In this document: positions 18,613 to 27,901 of the stretch, piece by piece
Numbering within the stretch: position 1 is the first letter of the stretch
Layout of the letters: each line of letters opens with the position of its first letter
From: JAMHWF01 sp048500255
Lineage (GTDB): Bacteria > Pseudomonadota > Gammaproteobacteria > Burkholderiales > Burkholderiaceae_C
Reading direction: 5' to 3'
Assembly: GCA_048500255.1 (NCBI GenBank)
Contig: JASNYH010000001.1
Coordinates: forward strand, 124,001-188,000
Length of the DNA: 64,000 nt
Position numbers and translations under genes: made by a program
Notes under the pieces: generated by a model
Told to the model about the DNA's origin: nothing
What the model saw: the letters and a program-made list of their open reading frames with translations, nothing else
The model's database searches: none

Positions 18613-20115
18613 ATGCATCAAGCGATGAGCCGCAATCCCGAGACCCCCGCAGCCGCCGCGCTCGTCGCACCGTCAGCCGCGGCGCGCCGCGACGCGGCGC
18701 ACGAGAACGCGCAGCGCGTCGCCGTGTTCGGCGCGGGCTACGTCGGGCTGGTGAGCGCGGCCTGCCTGGCCCAGCTCGGCCACGACGTCGTCTGCGTCGA
18801 TACCGACGTCGCTCGCGTGCGCCAGTTGCAGCGCGCCCGCGTGCCGCTGCACGAGGCGGGCCTGGCCGACGTCGTCGCCGAGCAGCTCCGCCTCGGCCGG
18901 CTGCGCTTTTGCAGCGAGGCCGATGCCGCCATCGCGCACGGCGACATCGTGTTCATCGCGGTCGGCACGCCCGGCGTCGACGACGGGCGCGCCGACCTGC
19001 GCCACGTGCACGACGTGGCCAGCCGCATCGCCGGCTCGATGTCGCGCGGGCGCATCGTCGTCGTCAAGAGCACGGTGCCCGTCGGCACGGCGGCGCATCT
19101 GCGTACCGCGATCACCGCGCGATTGCGCGCGCGCCGCGCCGCCCTGCCGCTGTCGGTAGCGTCGAATCCCGAGTTCCTGCGCGAGGGCTGCGCGGTGCAC
19201 GACTTCCTGCACCCCGACCGCATCGTCGTCGGCGCCGACGACGAACGCGCGCTGCGCAGCCTTCAGAGCCTGTATGCGCCGCTGACGCACAACGGCGCGC
19301 CGCTGCTGGCGATGGACACGCGCAGCGCCGAGTTCACCAAGTACGCGTCCAACGCCATGCTGGCCGCGCGCCTGAGCCAGATCAACGAGCTCGCCGAGCT
19401 GGCCGAGCGCGTCGGCGCCGACATCGAGTCGGTGCGCCGCGGTGTCGGCGCCGACCACCGGCTCGGTGCCCAGTTCCTCGCGCCGGGCTGCGGCTACGGC
19501 GGTTCGTGCCTGCCCAAGGACGTGCGCGCGCTGCTGCGCGCGGCGCACGACAGCGGCCAGTCGATGCCGATGCTCGAGGCGACGCAGCGCGTCAACGCAC
19601 GCCAGGCGCTGCGCCTGGTCGAGCGCGTCGTCGAGGGCGTCGGCGCGCCGCTCGGCGGCTGCCGCATCGCCGTGTGGGGCCTGGCGTTCAAGCCCGACAC
19701 CGACGACATGCGCGAGGCGCCGAGCCTGCGGGTCATCGCCGAACTGCTCGGCCACGGCGCCGACGTCGTCGCCTACGACCCGGTCGCGATGCCCGCCGCG
19801 CGGCGCCTGCTCGGCGGCGCGGGCGGCGTGAGCTTCGCCGACGACTGCTGGAGCGCGCTCGATGCGGCGGACGCCCTCGTCGTCGTCACCGAATGGGCCG
19901 AGTTCCGCGAGCTCGACACCGGTGAGCTGCACGCGCGCATGCGCCGCCCGCTCGTCGTCGACGGCCGCAACCTGTACGACCCGCAGCAGCTTTCGGCCGC
20001 GGGCATCGACTATCGCAGCGTCGGCCGGCCGCAGCCGCTGCCGACGCGCGTTGCGACGATGCGTGCGACGCGTTCGACGAGCGCCGCACGCTGGCGCGCG
20101 CAGGGAGGCCGCTGA
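18613..20115 (+). CDS. ugd: UDP-glucose 6-dehydrogenase
   Basis: NAD-dependent enzyme that oxidises UDP-glucose to UDP-glucuronate, the precursor of acidic sugars in surface glycans. The 500-residue product has an extra 35-residue N-terminal tail, then the Rossmann motif AVFGAGYVGL near residue 38, KSTVPVGT near 155, FLREGCAVHDFLHPDRIVVG near 190 and the catalytic Cys in GCGYGGSCLPKDV near 300. KPDTDDMREAPSL in the C-terminal domain is typical. The true start could be ATG 18613 or ATG 18625; both leave the tail. It heads the plus-strand sugar-nucleotide genes; its product would feed the decarboxylase at 22185. Confidence 0.93.
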   Translation: MHQAMSRNPETPAAAALVAPSAAARRDAAHENAQRVAVFGAGYVGLVSAACLAQLGHDVVCVDTDVARVRQLQRARVPLHEAGLADVVAEQLRLGRLRFCSEADAAIAHGDIVFIAVGTPGVDDGRADLRHVHDVASRIAGSMSRGRIVVVKSTVPVGTAAHLRTAITARLRARRAALPLSVASNPEFLREGCAVHDFLHPDRIVVGADDERALRSLQSLYAPLTHNGAPLLAMDTRSAEFTKYASNAMLAARLSQINELAELAERVGADIESVRRGVGADHRLGAQFLAPGCGYGGSCLPKDVRALLRAAHDSGQSMPMLEATQRVNARQALRLVERVVEGVGAPLGGCRIAVWGLAFKPDTDDMREAPSLRVIAELLGHGADVVAYDPVAMPAARRLLGGAGGVSFADDCWSALDAADALVVVTEWAEFRELDTGELHARMRRPLVVDGRNLYDPQQLSAAGIDYRSVGRPQPLPTRVATMRATRSTSAARWRAQGGR

Positions 20116-20149
20116 CCGCGGCGACCAAGTTCCAACGCGGGAACGCCGC

Positions 20150-20659
20150 ATGCCGCCTGCCACCGAGATGACTCAGCCTTCCTTTCCCGCCGACGAAGCG
20201 CGCCGCGCGCAGGCGCGTGCCGCGAGCCTGCCGCGGCCGCTCGTCTTCACCAACGGCGTGTTCGACCTGCTGCACGCCGGCCACGTCGACTGCCTCGAAG
20301 CCGCGCGCGAGCTGGGCCGCTCGCTCGTCGTCGCCGTCAACAGCGACCGCTCGGCGCGGCTGCTCGGCAAGGGGCCGCAGCGTCCGCTCAACACGGTGGC
20401 CGATCGCTGCCGCGTCGTCGGCGCGCTGGCGGCGGTCGATCTCGTGGTGACCTTCGACGAGCCGACGCCGCTCGCGCTGCTCGAGCTGCTGCGCCCCGAC
20501 GTCTACGCCAAGGGCGGCGACTATCGCATCGGCGAGCTGCCCGAGGCGCGCTGCGTCGCGCGCTGGGGCGGCCGCACCGTCATCCTGCCCTATCGCAGCG
20601 GCTGCTCGACGACGCGCCTGGTCGAGCGCATCCGCGGCGACATCGCAGTGGCACCATGA
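20150..20659 (+). CDS. rfaE2: D-glycero-beta-D-manno-heptose 1-phosphate adenylyltransferase (RfaE2-type)
   Basis: Transfers AMP to heptose-1-phosphate to make ADP-heptose. The 169-residue single-domain protein carries the nucleotidyltransferase motif TNGVFDLLHAGHVDCL with the HAGH (HxGH) signature near residue 44, NSDRSARLLGKGPQRPLN and AKGGDY. It corresponds to the C-terminal half of E. coli HldE, here a separate gene. The stop overlaps the start of the kinase gene as ATGA (20656-20659). ATG 20168 is an alternative start. Confidence 0.92.
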   Translation: MPPATEMTQPSFPADEARRAQARAASLPRPLVFTNGVFDLLHAGHVDCLEAARELGRSLVVAVNSDRSARLLGKGPQRPLNTVADRCRVVGALAAVDLVVTFDEPTPLALLELLRPDVYAKGGDYRIGELPEARCVARWGGRTVILPYRSGCSTTRLVERIRGDIAVAP

Positions 20660-21591
20660 ACGCCGCCGACGAACCGATCCTCATCGTCGGCGACAGCATG
20701 CTCGACGTCTACTGGGACGGCGTCGTCGAGCGCATCTCGCCCGAGGCGCCGGTGCCGATCCTGCGCGTGCAGCGCGAGTTCCAGCGCGCCGGCGGCGCGG
20801 CCAACGTGGCGCTCAACCTGCGCGAGCTCGGCAGCCCGGTGACACTCGCGACGCTGATCGGCGACGACGACGCCGGCGAGCGCCTGACGGCGCTGATGGC
20901 GGCGGCGCGCGTGCAGCTGCGCGCCGTGCGCGACGCGCGACTGCCGACGACGCAGAAGATCCGCTCGGTGTGCGTGCGCCAGCAGCTGCTGCGCATCGAC
21001 TTCGAGCAGCCGCCCGCCGACGCCAGCGTCGACGCGCTGATGGCGCGCGTCGCGCCGCTGCTCGCGCAGCACCGCTGGGTGCTGGTGTCGGACTACGGCA
21101 AGGGCAGCCTGCGCCGCTGCACCGAACTGATGGCGATGGCACAGCGCCATGGCTGCCGCGTGCTCGTCGACCCGAAGGGCCTGGACTTCGCGCGCTATCG
21201 CGGCGCCCATGTGCTCAAGCCCAATGCCGCCGAGGTGCGCGCCGTCGTCGGCGACTGGCACGACGAGGCCGACTTCCTCGCGCGTGCACACAAGCTGCGC
21301 GCCGACGTGGGCGTCGACCACCTGCTCGTCACGCGCGGAGAGGCGGGCATGACGCTGTGCTCGGCGGGCGAGGCCTGCCTGCACATCGGCGCCGAGGTGC
21401 GCCAGGTCTACGACGTGAGCGGCGCCGGCGACACCGTGCTGGCGACGCTCGCGCACTTCCTCGCCGACGGCGACGACGTCGAATCCGCCGTGCGACTGGC
21501 CAACCGCGCCGCCGGCCTCGTGGTCGGCAAGTTCGGCACCGCCAGCGTGACGCGCGCCGAGCTGGGCGTCGCGCGACTCACCGCGCATTGA
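20656..21591 (+). CDS. rfaE1: D-glycero-beta-D-manno-heptose-7-phosphate kinase (RfaE1-type)
   Basis: PfkB-family kinase that phosphorylates C1 of heptose-7-phosphate in ADP-heptose synthesis. The 311-residue protein shows GDSMLDVYWDG, the substrate motif RISPEAPVPIL, GGAANVALNL, DPKGLDFARYRGA and the catalytic DVSGAGDTVLA near residue 255. It corresponds to the N-terminal half of E. coli HldE. Gene order is adenylyltransferase-kinase-isomerase, each on the plus strand, which gives a full heptose route together with gmhB in the facing operon. Confidence 0.93.
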   Translation: MNAADEPILIVGDSMLDVYWDGVVERISPEAPVPILRVQREFQRAGGAANVALNLRELGSPVTLATLIGDDDAGERLTALMAAARVQLRAVRDARLPTTQKIRSVCVRQQLLRIDFEQPPADASVDALMARVAPLLAQHRWVLVSDYGKGSLRRCTELMAMAQRHGCRVLVDPKGLDFARYRGAHVLKPNAAEVRAVVGDWHDEADFLARAHKLRADVGVDHLLVTRGEAGMTLCSAGEACLHIGAEVRQVYDVSGAGDTVLATLAHFLADGDDVESAVRLANRAAGLVVGKFGTASVTRAELGVARLTAH

Positions 21592-21612
21592 GCCGCCCCT
21601 GCGCCGCGCGCG

Positions 21613-22194
21613 ATGGACACGGCCGTCGTCACCGCCTATACCGCGTGCCTGCGCGAGCACCGCAGCGTGTTCGCCGGCCTCGAGCGGCTGCAAGGCGCCG
21701 TCGAGTCCGCCGCGCAGCGCATGGCGCGCAGCCTCGAGTCGGGCGGCAAGATCCTGCTGTGCGGCAACGGCGGCTCGGCCGCCGACTGCCAGCACCTCGC
21801 CGCCGAGCTGACCGGGCGCTTCGTCGGCGAGCGCCCGCCTCTGGCGGCGATCTCGCTGACGACGGACACCTCGGCGCTCACCTGCATCGGCAACGACTAC
21901 GCCTTCGCCGACGTGTTCCGCCGCCAGCTGCTCGGCCTCGCGCGGCGCGGCGACTGCCTCGTCGGCATCTCGACCTCGGGCAACTCGGAGAACGTGGTGC
22001 GCGCCTTCGAATCGGCGCGCGCGCTCGGCGTCGCCACGATCGGCCTGCTCGGCCGCGACGGCGGCAGGCTGGCGCCGCTGGCCGACGTGCCGATCGTCGT
22101 CGACGCGCGCTCGACGGCGCGCATCCAGGAGGCGCACATCTTCATCGGCCACACGCTGTGCGGCCTCGTCGAGCGCGCGCTCGGCTACGCCTGA
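21613..22194 (+). CDS. gmhA: Sedoheptulose-7-phosphate isomerase
   Basis: Converts sedoheptulose-7-phosphate to D-glycero-D-manno-heptose-7-phosphate, the first step of ADP-heptose synthesis. The 193-residue SIS-domain protein matches the family length (E. coli 192) and shows LLCGNGGSAADCQHLAAEL near residue 52, ISTSGNSENV near 121 and the active-site EAHIFIGH near 175. The end overlaps the convergent gene at 22185 by 10 bases. Confidence 0.94.
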   Translation: MDTAVVTAYTACLREHRSVFAGLERLQGAVESAAQRMARSLESGGKILLCGNGGSAADCQHLAAELTGRFVGERPPLAAISLTTDTSALTCIGNDYAFADVFRRQLLGLARRGDCLVGISTSGNSENVVRAFESARALGVATIGLLGRDGGRLAPLADVPIVVDARSTARIQEAHIFIGHTLCGLVERALGYA

Positions 22195-23159
22195 AGCCGC
22201 GGCGCCGCGGCCGTGCGCCGCGACGACGCGAAGTGCGCGATCGTGCGCTGCAGCCCGTCGCGCAGCGCGACGCGCGGCTGCCAGCCGAGCGCCTCGCGCG
22301 CCAGCGCGATGTCGGGCCGGCGCTGCGCCGGGTCGTCGGGCGGCAGCGGGCGCGTCACGACGCGCGACGCCGAGCCGGTGAGCTCGAGCACGAGGTGCGC
22401 GATCTCGAGCACTGTCAGCTCGTGCGGGTTGCCGACGTTGACCGGCCCGGTGAATGCCGCGGGCGTTGCTGCCAGCCGCACGAGCGCGTCGACGGTGTCG
22501 TCGACGTGGCACAGCGAGCGTGTCTGCCGGCCGTCGCCGTAGACCGTCAGCGGCTCGCCGGCCAGCGCCTGCACGATGAAGTTGGAGACGACGCGGCCGT
22601 CGTCGGGCGCCATGCCCGACCCGTAGGTGTTGAAGATGCGCGCGATCTTCACCGCCATGCCGTGGCGGCGACGGTGATCCATGCACAACGTCTCGGCGCA
22701 GCGCTTGCCTTCGTCGTAGCAGGCGCGCGTGCCCACCGGGTTGACGTGGCCCCAGTAGCGTTCGGGCTGCGGGTGCACCTGCGGGTCGCCGTACACCTCG
22801 CTCGTCGATGCCTGTACGAAGGCGGCGCCGTGGCGGCGCGCGAGCGCGAGCAGCGTGCGCGTGCCGAGCACGCTGGTCTCGAGCGTGCGGATCGGGTCGC
22901 GCTGGTAGGCGCGCGGCGACGCCGGGCAGGCCAGGTTGAAGATGACGTCGCAGGGCGGCGCATCGAACGGCTCGCGCACGTCGTGTTCGAGCAGCTCGAA
23001 ATCGCCGCGTTCGCGCAGCGCCGCCACGGCATCGCGCGAGCCGGTGCAGAAGTCGTCGACGCACAGCACCTGTACGCCGTCGGCCAGCAGCCGCTCGCAC
23101 AGGTGCACACCGATGAAACCGGCGCCGCCGGCGACGATCGCGCGTCGTGCCGAGTTCAC
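22185..23159 (-). CDS. NAD-dependent epimerase/dehydratase, UDP-glucuronate decarboxylase-like
   Basis: Extended short-chain dehydrogenase of 324 residues. The NAD motif GGAGFIGVHL is at the N-terminus, FNLACPASPRAYQ and TSEVYGDPQVHPQ follow, and the catalytic Tyr/Lys pair is in YDEGKRCAET. These features and IFNTYGSGM are those of UDP-xylose synthase, which turns UDP-glucuronate into UDP-xylose; ugd nearby would supply the substrate. Start is GTG at 23159, which overlaps the upstream gene's TGA by 4 bases. It is the last gene of the minus-strand glycan operon and converges on gmhA. A different sugar epimerase activity is possible. Confidence 0.87.
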   Translation of the reverse strand: MNSARRAIVAGGAGFIGVHLCERLLADGVQVLCVDDFCTGSRDAVAALRERGDFELLEHDVREPFDAPPCDVIFNLACPASPRAYQRDPIRTLETSVLGTRTLLALARRHGAAFVQASTSEVYGDPQVHPQPERYWGHVNPVGTRACYDEGKRCAETLCMDHRRRHGMAVKIARIFNTYGSGMAPDDGRVVSNFIVQALAGEPLTVYGDGRQTRSLCHVDDTVDALVRLAATPAAFTGPVNVGNPHELTVLEIAHLVLELTGSASRVVTRPLPPDDPAQRRPDIALAREALGWQPRVALRDGLQRTIAHFASSRRTAAAPRLQA

Positions 23160-24148
23160 GTCGGGTCTCCGGCGACATCGAGCAGCACCCGGTCCCAATC
23201 GGCCGCGAAGCGTTCGATGCCGAAGCGCTCGAGCGCCGTCGCGCGCGCCGCCTCGCCCCAGCGGCGCGCCAGGTCTCGGTCGGCGATCAGCGCACGCATC
23301 GCGTCGACGAGCCGTTCGATGCGCGTGTCGACGCAGCCGCTGACGCCGTCGCGGATCACGGTGGGCATCTCCGTCGTCGCCAGCGCGACGATCGGCAGGC
23401 CCACCGTCATCGCCTCGACCACGGCCAGGCCGAGGCTGGTGTAGCGGATCGGGTTGAAGAAGCAGCGGTAGCGCGCCATCACGGCCGGCAGCTCGAGGTT
23501 GGCGACTTCGCCGGCGCCGCCTTCGACCGCTTCGCTGCCCATGCCGTAGAGCGCGAGCGGCACGCCCTGCCCGCGCACGCGGCGGTAGACGTCGTGGCCG
23601 AGGCGGCGGCCGCGGCGCGCGAGATGGTTCACGACGACGACGCCTTCGGCAAGATCGCCGCGCCACGCCACGCCGTCGGGCAGTTTCACGCCGTGCTCGA
23701 CGACGTGCACCGGCGCGTCGCCGTTGTCCCACATCAGCGCATTGAACGCCGTCACGTGCACGAGGTGCGCTCCGCCGTCGGCGGCGGGATGGCGCGTCGC
23801 CGTCGGATGCTCCTGCGGTGGATCGTGCTCGAGGTAGAGCGTCGGCAGCGCGCGCTGCGCCGGGCTCAGCCAGCGCAGGCGGTCGTCGTCCCAGTGCGCG
23901 CGCGATTGGTAGAGCACGCAGTCGTAGTCGCCGGCGGCCACCTGCTCGGCGGGTACCTCGTGCACGTTGTCGCCCCAGGGCAGCCGCCCCACCCTGCCGC
24001 AATGGCCCGGCGGATGGCCGGGCAGCGTGACGAGGTGGAAGTCGTGCGGCACCTGGCTCAGGTAGTAGAGATAGTTGCCGTGCACGTGCCAGGTCAGCAC
24101 GCGCAGGCGGCGATGCGGCGCGGCGCCGGCGCGCTCAGGCGGCGACAT
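23156..24148 (-). CDS. Glycosyltransferase, GT4-like
   Basis: A GT-B glycosyltransferase of 330 residues. The C-terminal nucleotide-sugar domain has FFNPIRYTSLGLAVVEAMTVGLPIVALATTE with the E-x7-E-like pattern, and RDGVSGCVDT; the N-terminal half begins LRVLTWHVHGNYLYYLSQ. Such enzymes transfer a sugar from an NDP donor on the cytoplasmic side of the inner membrane. Start ATG 24148 overlaps the end of the preceding (disrupted) GT9 by 14 bases; the stop overlaps the epimerase start. Donor and acceptor are not known. Confidence 0.85.
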   Translation of the reverse strand: MSPPERAGAAPHRRLRVLTWHVHGNYLYYLSQVPHDFHLVTLPGHPPGHCGRVGRLPWGDNVHEVPAEQVAAGDYDCVLYQSRAHWDDDRLRWLSPAQRALPTLYLEHDPPQEHPTATRHPAADGGAHLVHVTAFNALMWDNGDAPVHVVEHGVKLPDGVAWRGDLAEGVVVVNHLARRGRRLGHDVYRRVRGQGVPLALYGMGSEAVEGGAGEVANLELPAVMARYRCFFNPIRYTSLGLAVVEAMTVGLPIVALATTEMPTVIRDGVSGCVDTRIERLVDAMRALIADRDLARRWGEAARATALERFGIERFAADWDRVLLDVAGDPT

Positions 24149-25140
24149 GGCGCGGCTCCTGCGCCGGCGCGCGCGCCAGCACCTGCAGCGCTGCAGCGAC
24201 CACCTCGTCGACCGTCACGCCCGTCGCGCACTCGTGCGCCGTCGGGCAGGCCGGGTGCGCGCACGGCCGGCACGGCGCGTCGCGCCACAGCACGGCGTGG
24301 CGCCGCGCGTCGAGCGGCGCCCAGCGCGCCACGTCGGAGCCGCAGGCGACGACGACGCTCGGCGTGCGCGTCGCCGCTGCCACGTGCGACACGCCGGTGT
24401 CGTTGCACACCAGCAGCCGCGCGCTCGCGATCAGCGCGCCCAGCGTCCACAGCGTCGTGTGGCCGGTGAGGTCGACGGCCGGATGGCGCATCGCGCGCAC
24501 CGCTTCGTCGACGAGGGGGCGCTCGGCGGCGCTGCCGGTGAACACGACGCGCCAGCCGCGCGCCGACGTGCACGCAGACGTGGCGCGCCTGCGCCGCGTC
24601 GGGCCACAGCGCGCGCAGCGCCGCGTGGTCGCGCTCGTGCAGCGGGAACTCGAGCGCAGTGCCGGCGCGCGGCACGCCGAGCTGGTCGACGAGCGCCAGC
24701 AGGCGTTCGATCTCGTGGCCGTGCCCGGGCCATTCGACGCTCAGCGCCGGATCGACGACGGCGCTCGCGCCGCGCGCGACGAAGCCGGCCGTGCGCCGCG
24801 CGCCGCACTGCGCGACGAGTGGATTGACGACGCGCCCGTCGCCGTGCAACTGGAGCAGCAGGTCCAAGCGCGCCGCGCGCATCGCGTCGACGAACGCGGG
24901 CAGCGCGGCCGCATCGGGCGTCGACTCGGGCAGGCCCGCCAGGCCCGGAAAAGCGATGAAGTCGTCGACCGACGGCAGCCGCTGCGCCCACTCGGCGGCC
25001 CACGGCAGGCCGGCCAACGTGATGCGCGCCCCGGGCCAGGCACGGCGCAGCGCGCGCAGCGCCGGCGTGGCGCACAGCATGTCACCCAGCATCAGCGCGC
25101 GGAACACGCCGACGTGGCGCGGCGGCGCCATCGCCGTCAC
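24135..25140 (-). pseudogene. Glycosyltransferase family 9, disrupted by a frameshifting deletion
   Basis: Two halves of one heptosyltransferase-type (GT9) protein lie in different frames. The first half runs from GTG 25140 (RHVGVFRALMLGDMLCATPA, then LDLLLQLHGDGRVVNPLV) to the phosphate-loop region HVCVHVGA near 24565. The second half starts there in another frame with RGWRVVFTGSAAERPLVD and goes on to LLVCNDTGVSHVAAATRTPS and the final CRPCAHPACPTAHEC, ending at 24135. In intact relatives about 20 residues, including an RRWP-type segment, separate these points, so a deletion of about 60 bases not divisible by three has occurred, probably between GGCGCG microrepeats. The enzyme is probably inactive. 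An assembly error is the main alternative. Confidence 0.8.
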
Positions 25141-26111
25141 GGGAACAACACCCGGTAGCGCCAGGCACCGACCGCGCGCCAGTACAGCGCGAGGAACGGG
25201 ATGGCGAACGACGTAACGACCATCTCGGCAACGTGCGCCGGCGCGTGCGACGTGCCGCGCAGCCGCTGCCACGCGAAGCGCAGCGCACCGGCGGCGGCGA
25301 CCGCCGCGCCGCCCGCCGCGACGCCGCCCTGCCCGGCCAGCGCCGCCGCCAGCGCGGCGAACGTCGCCACGACGATGACGAGGTAGTGCCACGGCGGTCG
25401 GCGCCGGATGCGCTCGCGAAAGAGATCGGGGTGCTTCTTGTAGAGGAGCGCGTCGAACGCCACGTTGGCCTGCTGGCGCAGCGAAATGCCCCACGGCGCG
25501 TCGCGCACCGGATGCTCGACGACGGCACGCCGCGCGCGCCCCACCTGCCCCAGGCGCATCAGCGAGAAGTGCAGATCGGAGTCTTCGCGCCAGGCGCGCG
25601 TGTAGCGCTCGTCGAAGCCGCCGACCGCGTCGAGCGCGCTGCGCCGCACGAAGGCGTTGGCAGTGACGAACTCGGCGCGCTCGAGCCCCTGCGTCATGCG
25701 CGCATGGTCGGTCGGCGCCGGGCCTGCGGGCACGCGTACGCGCCCGGCGGCGGCGACCCAGCCGGCGCGCATCGCGTCGCAGCCCTCGCGCAGCCAGTGG
25801 CGATCGGGCACGGTGTCGTCATCGGTGAAGGCGACGAGCGGCGCGCGCGTCGCGCGCCAGCCGGCGTTGCGCGCGCCGGCCGGCCCGCGCGTGCCGCCGG
25901 GCTGCAGGTAGCGCAGCCGAGGCGCACCGCCGGTCAGCGCAGCCACGTCGCGCACGACGGCGTGCGTCGCATCGTCGCGGCCGTCGTCGACGACGACGAC
26001 TTCGTAGCGGTCGGCATCGAGCGACTGCGTGACGACGGCCATCAGGCAGCGCCGCAGCAGCGCCGGGCGCCGGTACGTCGGAATCACGACGCAGATCTCG
26101 GCCGGCATCAT
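25137..26111 (-). CDS. Glycosyltransferase family 2
   Basis: A GT-A glycosyltransferase of 324 residues. CVVIPTYRRPALLRRCL opens the nucleotide-binding domain, VVVVDDGRDD and LVAFTDDDTVPD carry the metal-binding Asp residues, and GGFDERYTRAWREDSDLHF is the acceptor-side motif. After residue 235 come two or three hydrophobic segments (YLVIVVATFAALAAALAG and FAIPFLALYWRAVGAW), so the C-terminus is probably membrane-bound. Start ATGATG at 26111 overlaps the carbamoyltransferase stop; the stop overlaps the GT9 start as GTGA. Sugar donor unknown. Confidence 0.9.
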   Translation of the reverse strand: MMPAEICVVIPTYRRPALLRRCLMAVVTQSLDADRYEVVVVDDGRDDATHAVVRDVAALTGGAPRLRYLQPGGTRGPAGARNAGWRATRAPLVAFTDDDTVPDRHWLREGCDAMRAGWVAAAGRVRVPAGPAPTDHARMTQGLERAEFVTANAFVRRSALDAVGGFDERYTRAWREDSDLHFSLMRLGQVGRARRAVVEHPVRDAPWGISLRQQANVAFDALLYKKHPDLFRERIRRRPPWHYLVIVVATFAALAAALAGQGGVAAGGAAVAAAGALRFAWQRLRGTSHAPAHVAEMVVTSFAIPFLALYWRAVGAWRYRVLFP

Positions 26112-27901
26112 TCGGCAGTTTCTCCGGCGGGCTTGCGCAGCAGGTACGAGCCGATCGCCAGCGCGTCGAGCGGCGTGCTGTGGAAGGCGTCGATCGAGTC
26201 CTTGGCGCTGCACACGATCGGCTCGCCGCGCACGTTGAACGACGTGTTGATCAGCACCGGCACACCCGTCAGCTCGCCGAAGCGCTCGAGCAGCCGGTGA
26301 AAGCGCGGGTTCTCGCGTGCCGCCACCGTCTGCACGCGCGCCGTGCGATCGGTATGGCAGGCCGCAGGGATGCGCGCCGCCTGCTCGGGCCGCACGTCGT
26401 AGATGAAGAGCATGAAGGGCGCCCGGCCGTCGTTGGCCGTCGCCGGCGTGAACCACTCGGCCAGGCGCTCCTCCGGGACCGCCGGCGCGACGGGGCGGAA
26501 GTCCTCGCGGTCCTTCAGCTCGTTGATGCGCGCCTGCATCGCGGCGTCGATCGGCGATGCGAGGATCGAGCGCGCGCCGAGCGCGCGCGGGCCGTACTCC
26601 ATGCGGCCCTGGTGCAAGCCGACGACGCAGCCGTCGGCGAGCAGGCGCGCCGTCGCGTCGACGATGTCGTCGCAGCGCTCGAAGTCGAGCTTCGCCCAGC
26701 GCAGCAGCGCTTCCACCTCGGCGTCGTCGGTCCCGGGTCCGAGGTGGGCGTGGTCCATGCGCCAGCGGCGGGGCGCGAGGCGCGCGCTGCCCTCGCCGTC
26801 GCCGTCGTCGCGGCGCTCGCGCGCATCGATCCACAGCGCAGCGCCGAGCGCGGTGCCGGCGTCGCCGGCGGCCGGTTGGATCCACACGCGGTCGAAGATG
26901 CCGGCATCGCGCAGCCGCGCGTTCATCACACAGTTCAGCGCCACGCCGCCGGCCATCGCGAGGTCGCGCTCGCCGCTGGCGCGGCGCAGCCAGCGCGCAA
27001 GCTCGAGCACCGTGTCCTCGAGCACGGCTTGCAGCGACGCGGCAAGGTCGAGGTGACGCCGCTCGAGCGCCGCGCCGCGCTCGCGCCGCGGCCCGGCGAG
27101 CGCCGCCAGCTCGACCGACGCGATGCGATAGCGCCCCGCCGGAAGCACCTCGACGTGCGCGCGCAGCGCATCGCGCCAGCGCGGCACGCCCAGCGCCGCC
27201 AGCGCCATCACCTTGTACTCGTCGCTCGAATGCAGAAAGCCGAGGTGCGACGTCACCTGCTCGTACAGCAGGCCGAGCGAGTGCGGCATCGTCACTTCGC
27301 CGAGCGCCTCGTAGGCGCCGTCGCGCCACACGCCGTAGGCCGTCGTCGCGTCTTCGCCGCGGCCGTCGAGCGTCATCACGGCGCAGCGTTCGAAAGGCGC
27401 GGCGAGGAAGGCGCTCGCCTGGTGTGTTAAATGGTGTTCAACGAAATGAAACCGGTACCGGCGGCTGTCGTCCGGGACGGCGAAGCGCCGCCGCAGATGG
27501 TGCGGCGCACCGCTCGCGAGCTGCCGCGGCGCATTGACGACGTAGGCAGCAAACAGCGCATCCCACACGCTGTCCCAGGGCCGCGGTGCCCGATGGGCCG
27601 ACGGCTCGAGCGGCAGCGGGATGAATCCGTCGGGACTCGCCAGGTCGCTGCGCCCCGCCATGAAGCGCCACGGATCGAAGCTGTAGGCGACGTGGTCAAC
27701 CCCCCCCAGCGTGACGCCGGCCTGCCCGAGGCAGAAGTCGATGGCGTGGAACGGCAGCTCCCAGGCGCTGAACGGCAGCGGCCGCTTGGCGTGCTTGATG
27801 CGCGTGAAGCGCTCCTCCTCCGCCGCGGCGACGACGGCGCCGTCGACGACGAGTGCCGCCGCCGAGTCGTGGAACGCGGCGTTGATCCCAAGCGTGATCA
27901 C
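26108..27901 (-). CDS. Carbamoyltransferase (NodU/CmcH family)
   Basis: Transfers a carbamoyl group from carbamoyl phosphate, via carbamoyl-AMP, to a hydroxyl of a sugar or other acceptor. The 597-residue protein has the N-terminal Kae1-like domain (LGINAAFHDSAAALVVDG; AEEERFTRIKHAK; the metal-binding EHHLTHQASAF; SDEYKVMALA; GGVALNCVMNARL) and the C-terminal domain with MEYGPRALGARSILASP and LINTSFNVRGEPIV. All key motifs look intact. Lying inside a heptose/glycosyltransferase operon, it most likely carbamoylates a sugar of the glycan, as NodU does for Nod factors. Start GTG 27901 overlaps the upstream stop by 4 bases. Confidence 0.92.
   Translation of the reverse strand: MITLGINAAFHDSAAALVVDGAVVAAAEEERFTRIKHAKRPLPFSAWELPFHAIDFCLGQAGVTLGGVDHVAYSFDPWRFMAGRSDLASPDGFIPLPLEPSAHRAPRPWDSVWDALFAAYVVNAPRQLASGAPHHLRRRFAVPDDSRRYRFHFVEHHLTHQASAFLAAPFERCAVMTLDGRGEDATTAYGVWRDGAYEALGEVTMPHSLGLLYEQVTSHLGFLHSSDEYKVMALAALGVPRWRDALRAHVEVLPAGRYRIASVELAALAGPRRERGAALERRHLDLAASLQAVLEDTVLELARWLRRASGERDLAMAGGVALNCVMNARLRDAGIFDRVWIQPAAGDAGTALGAALWIDARERRDDGDGEGSARLAPRRWRMDHAHLGPGTDDAEVEALLRWAKLDFERCDDIVDATARLLADGCVVGLHQGRMEYGPRALGARSILASPIDAAMQARINELKDREDFRPVAPAVPEERLAEWFTPATANDGRAPFMLFIYDVRPEQAARIPAACHTDRTARVQTVAARENPRFHRLLERFGELTGVPVLINTSFNVRGEPIVCSAKDSIDAFHSTPLDALAIGSYLLRKPAGETAE

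Noticed and set aside
24540..24600. Programmed ribosomal frameshift in the GT9 gene
   Set aside because: About 20 conserved residues are missing at the join, not just a change of frame, and there is no slippery heptamer; a deletion explains it better.
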